Shown here piece after piece: positions 8,779 to 16,470 of a stretch of 64,000 nt of DNA. The position numbers and the translations under genes were made by a program. This stretch comes from Leptospira sp. GIMC2001 (lineage in GTDB: Bacteria; Spirochaetota; Leptospiria; Leptospirales; Leptospiraceae): NCBI RefSeq assembly GCF_028462125.1, contig NZ_CP115468.1:2261097-2325096 (forward strand), read 5' to 3'. A model generated the notes under the pieces. The model ran no database searches. It was given only the letters and a program-made list of their open reading frames with translations, and was not told the origin of the DNA. The first letter of the stretch is position 1. Each line of letters starts with the position of its first letter.

Positions 8779-9369
8779 ATGGCTCATTCTATTGGCGTAT
8801 CACCTTCACTCTATGAAATTCTTGGACTAGATCGTGATGTATCGCATTCAGAAATTGAGGCACAGTATTTCTATCTTGGAGAAATCTGGGATCCGAAAGC
8901 GAATCCAGGAAGAGAATCGGAATGCTTGATGCAGATAATCGAACTTACTAAAGCTTACCTCACACTCTCCAATCCTGCAACGCGAGCTAAATACGATAAG
9001 ACACTTGACTTTGATATTGTTGTGTTGGATAGAGATTTAGACAAAACTCCGCTTGCAGAAGTTGGCGAAATATATAAACGATCTTGCATATCAAGATATG
9101 ATGAAATAGTAAAAAAATTTGAAGTATTTAAGATTGAAATGAATGAATCACTTTGGTTACTTAAAACAACTTCTTATTTTTTCTTTATAAATGTCGCAAC
9201 ATCAATTGTAATAGTATATTCTTTATCAATTTTTTTACAATCAAGTCTTATCAAACCATGGTTTTATAATTCCATAAAAGAATGGTTCCCTACTCTGACA
9301 TTTGCTATAATTACTTTGAACTTTGCCCTTTTCCGCTATCTATGGCAGAAAAAAAGATTAAATAACTAA
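8779..9369 (+). CDS. J-domain-like membrane protein lacking the HPD motif
   Basis: Residues about 9-75 follow the DnaJ J-domain: SLYEILGLDRDVSHSEIEAQYF, then ELTKAYLTLSNPATRAKYDKTL. The loop that normally carries His-Pro-Asp, needed to stimulate DnaK ATPase, reads WDPKANPG here, so the histidine is gone. Residues about 130-155 and 172-190 are two hydrophobic transmembrane segments. The protein probably uses the J-fold for binding rather than as a classical Hsp70 co-chaperone, and it sits in the inner membrane with the J-domain on the cytoplasmic side. There is no Shine-Dalgarno site; the promoter upstream suggests a leaderless message. Confidence 0.7.
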   Translation: MAHSIGVSPSLYEILGLDRDVSHSEIEAQYFYLGEIWDPKANPGRESECLMQIIELTKAYLTLSNPATRAKYDKTLDFDIVVLDRDLDKTPLAEVGEIYKRSCISRYDEIVKKFEVFKIEMNESLWLLKTTSYFFFINVATSIVIVYSLSIFLQSSLIKPWFYNSIKEWFPTLTFAIITLNFALFRYLWQKKRLNN

Positions 9370-9449
9370 AAACGATTTTATAAATAAATTTACTACACTT
9401 ATAGAATATTATTATTTACTGTTTTTTCTTTCTATTTCCTATTTTTTTA

Positions 9450-9479
9450 TTGTCAAATAATTATACATTAAGATATAAT
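9450..9479 (+). promoter_or_regulatory. strong sigma70-like promoter for the small lysine-rich protein
   Basis: TTGTCA at 9450-9455, an 18-nt spacer and a perfect TATAAT at 9474-9479 lie in an AT-rich gap. AAGGAG at 9490-9495 then precedes the ATG at 9501 by 5 nt. This is the best consensus promoter I see in the window. Confidence 0.6.
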
Positions 9480-9500
9480 AGTTGAGAAAAAGGAGTATTT

Positions 9501-9857
9501 ATGAAAATAACGCAGAAGGAAGCAAAAATGCTTTGCAACTCTGTAGAATTACGATTGATATCTGATAGCTTATCACCTGGAATTGATTCATTGAATGTAA
9601 AAAAAATTAAAACTCGAATGGGCAACTGCGCTAAAGCGATAAAATATTGGAATAACCGATATCAAGTTTTAGAAAAATCTCATGCAAAACTCAAGAAAGC
9701 AAAAATAGAAATCCCTATATTACCCGCCCTAAAAAAGGAAAATTTCAAAAAGAAAAATATTTTATTTCAAGAAACATATGACCGATTTAAAAAACAATTA
9801 ACAAAATTGGAAAAGCAACAATCAGTCGTTAAAACTTCTTCCAAAAAGAGAAAATAA
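9501..9857 (+). CDS. small lysine-rich protein of unknown function
   Basis: I do not recognise this 118-residue protein. It is rich in lysine (roughly a quarter of residues), has one or two cysteines in the N-terminal half, no signal peptide and no membrane segment. It looks like two long helices (residues about 5-70 and 80-110) joined by a short stretch, IEIPILPALKKE. The gene is likely real: it has a strong promoter, a good AAGGAG site and its own codon pattern. The last 36 bp overlap the 3' end of the convergent DUF1574 gene. A nucleic-acid-binding role would fit the charge, but that is a guess. Confidence 0.65.
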   Translation: MKITQKEAKMLCNSVELRLISDSLSPGIDSLNVKKIKTRMGNCAKAIKYWNNRYQVLEKSHAKLKKAKIEIPILPALKKENFKKKNILFQETYDRFKKQLTKLEKQQSVVKTSSKKRK

Positions 9858-10958
9858 TTCAGGATAGCATGCACCGCTGAGGTGAACGCTATCAACAAAA
9901 GCTCGGCATTTCAATTCAGAACTTAGTTGCGGATCTAAAAAAACAGACTCGAAGTCTTTATGAACCTTCCGAACATTTTGAACTTCCCTATGAATATGCT
10001 CATAATATTCGGCCACCAAACCTCGGTTATCCATTTCTTCACGAAGTGGATCGGCAACTACAGGCCAATAGAGTATAACTGGTATTTTGTTGACTGCAAG
10101 TAGATTCAGAATCTTTCTAAAAAATGTTATTTGAGTGAGAGATGGCTTAAATTGATTTCCAAAATAGATTTTCGCCATATTTTCAGCATCTTTTTTTAAG
10201 AAAGCAGGATCACTATGATACATGATTTGATTCGGTATTGCACCATACTCGGTTCGATTTGCCTCATGCACTGAATCTTCAAATTGCTTTTTGTATTCCA
10301 TTCCATTTACAGAAATTATTGTATCACCAATAGGCATAAAAGTTTCTTTGCGATTGTCGCGAATAGCATTGATATCGGGTGGATAGCGATAGCTTGCAAA
10401 AAGCGATTTGTTGAGGAAGGTTTCCACCTCATCCCAATTAAAACCATCTGATTCTGACTTCCATGGATTCGATGTACGAATTGGCAGAAAATTTGAGTGT
10501 CTCCAAACAAATTTTGCATCAAGAGAATAATTCAGTGTATAAGTCAAACTATTTCGAGAAAACATAATTGGATCCACTTCTAAAATTACGAATTCCAGAT
10601 TTTTATGAGCCGCAACAATTCGTTCCAACCAATAATAATGGAAAGCCGGACCAGCAAGTGGAGCGCTGAAATTATAAGTCACAGTTCTTGGAAATTCTTT
10701 CTTGATATCTTTATAAGAGAACTCACCAGAACGAGACGATCCTAAAACCAATGCGATTTTTTCATTATTTTGTTTATGTATTTCTAAATTTTCCAATAGG
10801 ACTTGGAATAAATCAGATTTTGACTCATAAAATAGAATCTCTATTTTTTTCCAAGGAATGGTATAATCTTTTACAAACTTTAATGCAAAAATCTTATCAA
10901 AGCTAAACCACAACAAAGGCAAAATTAAACAAATCCATAAATATTTATTCTTTAACAT
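9822..10958 (-). CDS. DUF1574-type SGNH-like protein, partner of the MBOAT acyltransferase
   Basis: This 378-residue protein belongs, as far as I can recall, to the DUF1574 family found mainly in Leptospira. An N-terminal signal anchor (LWICLILPLLWFSF) places the rest in the periplasm. ALVLGSSRSGEFSY near residue 73 resembles the nucleophile block of SGNH hydrolases, and VDSVHLSG near residue 357 resembles the Asp-x-x-His block. AlgJ/AlgX-type proteins share this architecture and transfer acetyl groups to polysaccharides. It lies 8 bp downstream of an AlgI-like MBOAT gene on the same strand, which suggests that the MBOAT protein hands the acyl group to this protein. The substrate is unknown. 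Confidence 0.7.
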   Translation of the reverse strand: MLKNKYLWICLILPLLWFSFDKIFALKFVKDYTIPWKKIEILFYESKSDLFQVLLENLEIHKQNNEKIALVLGSSRSGEFSYKDIKKEFPRTVTYNFSAPLAGPAFHYYWLERIVAAHKNLEFVILEVDPIMFSRNSLTYTLNYSLDAKFVWRHSNFLPIRTSNPWKSESDGFNWDEVETFLNKSLFASYRYPPDINAIRDNRKETFMPIGDTIISVNGMEYKKQFEDSVHEANRTEYGAIPNQIMYHSDPAFLKKDAENMAKIYFGNQFKPSLTQITFFRKILNLLAVNKIPVILYWPVVADPLREEMDNRGLVAEYYEHIHREVQNVRKVHKDFESVFLDPQLSSELKCRAFVDSVHLSGACYPELFSLFGRSFND

Positions 10959-10966
10959 ATAATATC

Positions 10967-12418
10967 CTAAAATTGAAAATATATAAACTCTGCTGTCTCA
11001 GGAGAATACAATCCCAATACAAGCATACAGAACAATCCAAATAGAAACAAATAAATCAGACCTAAGATATTTGGTTTAAATCCTTCCCATTTTATTTTCT
11101 GTAGATAGTTAAATCCAAAGGTTAAGATCAACGAATAGGTAACCATCTCCCAACCTTTTGCTTTGATACCAGATTGAAAGCTATGCATAGAAATTATCAA
11201 ATGATATGCGATTTCAATATTTTCGGAATTGAAGAAAGCACAACCTATTAACCATACCCATTGAGTGAATACAAAACCAAGAATCAGATAAAATGCATAT
11301 CTAATTCTAGTTTTATTTGTATCCCCTTTGTCTAAATTGGAATTGAGGAATGGAAGGTAGTGACTGAGTTCTCTTTCAATAGCTACCATAAAACCATTCC
11401 ATGCACCCCAAATAATATAGGTGTAATTGGCTCCATGCCATAGACCACCTAACGTAAAGGCTACGAAAAGATTGAATTGGTTTCTAATTGGAGAAGATTT
11501 AGATCCGCCCATAGGAAAATACAAATAATCTCGAATCCAAGTAGCTAATGTATAATGCCATTTCTTCCATAACTCTCTCACATTTGTTGTGAGAAATGGA
11601 GCGAGAAAATTTTCTGGAAGCTCCAAACCCAATAACTTGGACAGACCTCTTGCCATATCCGTATAACCTGAAAAATCGCAGTATACCCGGACAGAAAATC
11701 CTAATACAGCAAGCCATCCTGAAGTCCAATCATACAAACTCGGATCTGTGTAAATTGGTTGTATAATTGGAAATATATTATCTGCTATAACTATTTTCTT
11801 TAGAAGTCCTTGTAGAATAAGATAGATTCCTTGAAATACCTTGACTGAATCTGGTCGAATTGCATTACGCAATTGATAAAAGAAATCACTATGGCGAATG
11901 ATTGGCCCTGCAACTAAATGTGGAAAATAGAATATGAATGTGAAGTATTCTAAAAACCCTTCTTTTTGCTCTATCTTTCCATTATAGGTATCCACAGCAT
12001 AAGCAATAAAAACAAAACTATAAAAACTAATTGCCAGTGGTAAAAGTATTGAAGGAAAACCTGACCAAGATTCAATCCAACCATTAAAGTTATTGGTCTG
12101 TAGAAATTCCAATCTTGTTACTTTGAAAAGAAAATCCAAGAATAGATAAAAATATTTAAAGAAAAATAAATTACCTACATCCAAAATCAGAATTGAATAG
12201 AACAAAACCTTTGACTTATTCTCAAAAAGCTTCATTACAAGAATATAATTTACTACTGCTATTGCGAGAAAGTGAAGTGTAAATAAAGGAGACCAAGCAG
12301 AATAGAAGAGGACTGAAGCAATTATGAGTAAAACAAGTTTTGATTTACCTCTAAAATTCCAATAGAGGATATAAACAAGTAAGAAAAAAAATGCAAAACT
12401 AATAGATGTAAATTTCAT
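10967..12418 (-). CDS. MBOAT (AlgI-like) membrane O-acyltransferase
   Basis: MBOAT proteins move an acyl group from a cytoplasmic donor across the inner membrane to a polymer or a partner. This 483-residue protein has about ten membrane segments. It carries the family signatures: YCDFSGYTDMARGLSKLLG, LWKKWHYTLATWIRDYLYFPMGG, and the catalytic-histidine block LGGLWHGANYTYIIWGAWNG near residue 330-345. The layout matches AlgI/DltB-like members. The neighbouring DUF1574 gene likely encodes the periplasmic acceptor enzyme. The 3' gap to that gene is 8 bp, so the two form an operon. Confidence 0.9.
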   Translation of the reverse strand: MKFTSISFAFFFLLVYILYWNFRGKSKLVLLIIASVLFYSAWSPLFTLHFLAIAVVNYILVMKLFENKSKVLFYSILILDVGNLFFFKYFYLFLDFLFKVTRLEFLQTNNFNGWIESWSGFPSILLPLAISFYSFVFIAYAVDTYNGKIEQKEGFLEYFTFIFYFPHLVAGPIIRHSDFFYQLRNAIRPDSVKVFQGIYLILQGLLKKIVIADNIFPIIQPIYTDPSLYDWTSGWLAVLGFSVRVYCDFSGYTDMARGLSKLLGLELPENFLAPFLTTNVRELWKKWHYTLATWIRDYLYFPMGGSKSSPIRNQFNLFVAFTLGGLWHGANYTYIIWGAWNGFMVAIERELSHYLPFLNSNLDKGDTNKTRIRYAFYLILGFVFTQWVWLIGCAFFNSENIEIAYHLIISMHSFQSGIKAKGWEMVTYSLILTFGFNYLQKIKWEGFKPNILGLIYLFLFGLFCMLVLGLYSPETAEFIYFQF

Positions 12419-12475
12419 GAATTCATATTCCTTATCCTAATGTTTACAAATTGGGTCAATCAAATTGTGATAGAT

Positions 12476-13657
12476 TCAAGAGACGAAGAGCAAAAGCCCT
12501 TTTAAATACTCACCTTCCGGATGGAAAATATCTACAGGATGATCCAAAGGTTGACCTAGTTTTTCTATCACTCGAATTTCTCGCTTGCTATCCTTTGCTG
12601 CACCAAAGACAATTTGGCGAAATAATTCACTGCTAATATGCTGCGAGCATGAAAAGGTAAAAAGGATTCCATTCTTTGCAATTTTTAGCATAGCCTGTAA
12701 ATTGATATCTTTATAACCCCGAGCAGCTTTCTCAACAGTCGCCTTGTTCTTTGTAAAAGCTGGAGGATCGAGTACAATTAGGTCGTATTCATCCTGATTC
12801 ATTTTTCTTAAATAGTCAAAACAATCCTCGGCTTTATTCTCAAACTTTGCACAAACTTGACTGTCAAAATTTAAGGATTGAGTGAGTTCTGCAATGTCCA
12901 ACGCCTGCTTTGAAATGTCTACATTGACAACGCGTTTCGCATTTCCAGCCATTCCATAAATTCCGAATCCTCCAGTATAACTAAAAGCGTTCAAAATGTT
13001 CTTATTCTTTGAAAATTTCCTAAGTAGATTTCGATTATCACGCTGATCTAAGAAAAAACCCGTTTTCTGTCCGTCTATATTTGGTCTTATGAATTTAAGC
13101 TTATTCTCTAGAAAATAATTATCTTGATCAGAATTTTCTTCAACCAATTCTTCTAAGTCGCGTTCACTCTTTTGTAAATAAATAGTTTTTATTTTCTTAG
13201 AATTAAGAAAATCTTTGATTAAAGCAAAATTTTTATTCCAAAATAAATTCTTCAACAAGACAACCGCTACATCGTTATAAATATCAATCACAAGTCCTGG
13301 AAGAAAATCACCTTCAGAATTTATCAATCTATAAGAATTTGTTACTTGAAGATCAATAAAACTCATACGAAGCTTGAACGCATTTTCAAATTTGTTGATC
13401 CAAAAGTTATTATCTATATGACTGCTCTTATATGTTTCATCAGAATATTGAAAAATTCGTATGGGAATTCTCCCTTCTTTATCATAAATTCCGAAACCAA
13501 CTAAGCCTTGCGAGTCCCAGATTTCCAAACAATCCCCATCACCTACCACACCTTCAATTTTATGAATTGCGCCAGAATAGATCCAAGGGTGGCGTGAATT
13601 TCTAAATGCTTTTTCACTTTTTCTATTTAAAATAAGTTTGGCAAAAATTTGGGACAT
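12476..13657 (-). CDS. RlmI-like 23S rRNA (cytosine-5)-methyltransferase
   Basis: The protein has an N-terminal PUA domain (RHPWIYSGAIHKIEG) followed by an EEHD-type linker and a Rossmann SAM methyltransferase domain: NAFSYTGGFGIYGM (SAM loop), DLIVLDPPAFTKNK (catalytic region), GILFTFSCSQH. This is the RlmI/RlmK family that methylates cytosine 1962 or nearby in 23S rRNA. I start at the ATG at 13657 (393 aa), since homologs begin just before the PUA domain. The open frame extends 26 codons further to 13735, but those residues are hydrophobic and unlike the family. AAGGA lies about 12 nt before the chosen ATG. Confidence 0.85.
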   Translation of the reverse strand: MSQIFAKLILNRKSEKAFRNSRHPWIYSGAIHKIEGVVGDGDCLEIWDSQGLVGFGIYDKEGRIPIRIFQYSDETYKSSHIDNNFWINKFENAFKLRMSFIDLQVTNSYRLINSEGDFLPGLVIDIYNDVAVVLLKNLFWNKNFALIKDFLNSKKIKTIYLQKSERDLEELVEENSDQDNYFLENKLKFIRPNIDGQKTGFFLDQRDNRNLLRKFSKNKNILNAFSYTGGFGIYGMAGNAKRVVNVDISKQALDIAELTQSLNFDSQVCAKFENKAEDCFDYLRKMNQDEYDLIVLDPPAFTKNKATVEKAARGYKDINLQAMLKIAKNGILFTFSCSQHISSELFRQIVFGAAKDSKREIRVIEKLGQPLDHPVDIFHPEGEYLKGLLLFVS

Positions 13658-13863
13658 AATGTTCAATTTTCCTTGTTCGCTTTTACTGGAAAGTAAAAAT
13701 ATTTCCAATATATGTATACATACGTTAAGTATCATATACGAATTCCTGCAAAATAATCGCAGATAACATAATTATAGTTATTTTATAATCCTATCAGAAA
13801 ATTAAAATTTGCAATTCTAACAAATCTACATCAATTGATTCTTACACAAAAGAGAGGTGTTAA

Positions 13864-16350
13864 ATGTATTTATTCTCAATAGTTTTCTTTTTATTCACAG
13901 GCATTCTCTACTCCGAGGATTTCAGGCAGTGGGATTACAAAATAGCTGACCGCAATTGCATTCAACAACTAATTCATAATAATTGGAATCTTATGAATTG
14001 TTACTTCAATGAAAATGATACCTCTGAATGGAACTCAATTCAATTGCCAAAAAATCTTAGTTCGCTTGAAACTGATAAAGACTCAAATAATATATATTGG
14101 ATTAGAAAGAAATTTACAGTTGAAAACTTTGATCCAAATTCACCTCTCTCGATCAGGATGGGAATTATACTGGATCGAGATCGAGTCTGGTTGAATGGAA
14201 ACTGGATAGCGGGAACAGGAGAATGGAATTCTGATCAACCACAAGCCTATGACAAAATTAGAATATACAATCTTCCAGAACAATTTTTAAACAGAAACGA
14301 AGAGAATGAAATTACAGTTTTGGTTAAAAGATATTTTCCTGAAGAAATCGGAATTGGCCAAGATGAAGTTACTATAGGCTACACTCATGATTTAGACCGA
14401 GACTTCTACTCTGAAGAAGGTTTTAGACTGGGGTTTTTAGTCTTATATGGGACTGTTGCATTCTATTTTCTTTTTTTGTATTTAAGGAGAATGAAAGATA
14501 AAGAATATTTATTTTTTGCTCTGTTTACAATAAATCTAGTTGTTTATCAATTTTTCCGAACTCAGAGTAAATTTTTCCTAGAGCTAGAATTTCACTTTCT
14601 TAAGCAAATTGAATATTTGGTTTTGCCAAGTTTTATTCCTTTAATGGCACATTTTATTCGATATTTTATAAATCATAAGTATTCGAATTTTATGAAATTA
14701 CTGGATTTCATGTCCATTTCAATTTTTCTTATTTTTCTATCCGTAGGCAGCATTATAGAAATGGACTACTGGAATCGAAATACTTTACAGCCTCTTTGGA
14801 TACTATATGTCCTAAATTCTCTATCTTTTCTCATCTCAGAAACGAGGAAGAAAAATCTTGATGCTGCCTTAATACTACTAGGTATTCTAATGATCGTTGT
14901 ATCAGCTGTTTATGATATTTTAGGAGCAAGATTTTTGTGGAACCAACCGAGAATCTCTGGTTATATTTTTTTATTCAATGTAATTTTTCAAGGTCTTCTA
15001 CTTGCAAATCGTTTTGTTCGTCTCAATAAACAAGTTGAAGAGTTGAATTCCAATTTGGAAATAAAAGTTCAAGAGCGAACGGAAGAATTGGAAAATACAT
15101 TGAATAGAGTAAATGAATTGAAAGTTCAGCAGGATGGAGATTATTTTCTAATTTCTCTTTTGCTGAGTCCTCTCCATAGAAATAAAAATAAATCTTCAAC
15201 AATCCATTCAGAAATTTGTACAATACAAAAGAAAAAATTCGATTTCAAAAATCGACAGTATCAGATCGGAGGAGATCTTACACTTACGGAAGAAATTGAA
15301 TTGAACGGAGAATCCTATTTACTTTTTATTAATTCAGATGCAATGGGCAAATCTATTCAAGGAGCAGGTGGATCCCTAGTATTAGGTGTTGTTATTGAAT
15401 CTATCTTAGCAAGATCAGCCTCACTTACCAACAGGAATAAATATCCTGAAAAATGGATTAAGGATTCTTTCAATGATATACAGAAAGCATTTGAGACTTT
15501 TGATGGAAGCATGTTTGTTTCAATTATTCTCGGCCTAGTCCATATTGATTCAGGTTTTGTATACTACTTCAATGCAGAGCATCCCAAAATTATACTATTA
15601 AGGGATAGTAAAGCAGAATTCTTAGAGACAGATGATGATAGGCATATTTGGAAAATGGGAATTTATGATAACGAAAATAGATTTAGTGTTTCTACTTTTC
15701 AGATGAAAGAAAACGATATATTGATTTTTGGAACAGATGGACGTGATGATATATTGATTCTCAGTGAATCAGGCGAAAAAAATATGAATGAAAATGAAAA
15801 TTTATTTCAATCCGTTGTGTCCAAAATGAACGGTAAATTGCATGATATTGTAAATGAGTTAAAATCTTTAGGGGAACTATCTGACGATCTCTCTTTATTA
15901 AAAATATCTTATTATCCGATCAATCAAAATAAATATACAAATGATAATAGATTTCTTTCACATTTCAGACGTGCACGAAAATCACTGACTTCCAGAAATA
16001 TTAAACAAGCAAAATACTATTTCGAAAAAGCGCATTATCTAGATCCTCAGAATCTAACTGTTTTGAAAATACTTTCCAAGCTATATTATTCAGAAAAAAA
16101 TTATGAACTTGCCTTAGAATATTCCACGCGAGTTAATAAAATCGATCCATCAGCTATTGATTATTTGTTCATCCAAGCTAAGTCTCTAAAAAAATTAGGA
16201 CTTATAAAATCTGCAATTGATACCGCAGAAAGGCTGCGTCTTAGAGAACCGCAAAATCCGAACTACAAAGATTTTCTAATATCTTTATACAATACCTCCT
16301 ATATCAGACCTAATCCGATCAGTAAATCATCTAATTTGAAGGCTGCCTGA
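13864..16350 (+). CDS. 7TM sensor with SpoIIE-type PP2C phosphatase and TPRs (copy 1)
   Basis: This 828-residue protein has a signal peptide, then a periplasmic jelly-roll domain (about 50-180) with DRDRVWLNGNWIAGTGEW, which resembles sugar-binding domains of GH2 enzymes. A 7TM (7TMR-DISM-like) block follows at about 195-385. Next come a coiled coil with the phrase VQERTEELENTL, a SpoIIE/PP2C phosphatase domain (about 440-670) and C-terminal TPR repeats (about 690-815). Metal-binding acidic residues sit in NSDAMGKSIQGAGG, FGTDGRDDI and LSDDLSLL. Such proteins dephosphorylate anti-sigma-factor antagonists in response to an external ligand. AGAGAGG lies 6 nt before the ATG. It is a tandem paralog of the next gene. 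Confidence 0.82.
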   Translation: MYLFSIVFFLFTGILYSEDFRQWDYKIADRNCIQQLIHNNWNLMNCYFNENDTSEWNSIQLPKNLSSLETDKDSNNIYWIRKKFTVENFDPNSPLSIRMGIILDRDRVWLNGNWIAGTGEWNSDQPQAYDKIRIYNLPEQFLNRNEENEITVLVKRYFPEEIGIGQDEVTIGYTHDLDRDFYSEEGFRLGFLVLYGTVAFYFLFLYLRRMKDKEYLFFALFTINLVVYQFFRTQSKFFLELEFHFLKQIEYLVLPSFIPLMAHFIRYFINHKYSNFMKLLDFMSISIFLIFLSVGSIIEMDYWNRNTLQPLWILYVLNSLSFLISETRKKNLDAALILLGILMIVVSAVYDILGARFLWNQPRISGYIFLFNVIFQGLLLANRFVRLNKQVEELNSNLEIKVQERTEELENTLNRVNELKVQQDGDYFLISLLLSPLHRNKNKSSTIHSEICTIQKKKFDFKNRQYQIGGDLTLTEEIELNGESYLLFINSDAMGKSIQGAGGSLVLGVVIESILARSASLTNRNKYPEKWIKDSFNDIQKAFETFDGSMFVSIILGLVHIDSGFVYYFNAEHPKIILLRDSKAEFLETDDDRHIWKMGIYDNENRFSVSTFQMKENDILIFGTDGRDDILILSESGEKNMNENENLFQSVVSKMNGKLHDIVNELKSLGELSDDLSLLKISYYPINQNKYTNDNRFLSHFRRARKSLTSRNIKQAKYYFEKAHYLDPQNLTVLKILSKLYYSEKNYELALEYSTRVNKIDPSAIDYLFIQAKSLKKLGLIKSAIDTAERLRLREPQNPNYKDFLISLYNTSYIRPNPISKSSNLKAA

Positions 16351-16470
16351 ATTGATCAATCATTCTAATTAAAATTGTTGATCAAGTTTTTATAAAGATT
16401 TGAATTCTAAATTGGATTACTGATTCAGATTAAAGCTTGCCGAATAAGGATCATTGTTTATTAAGTAAGC

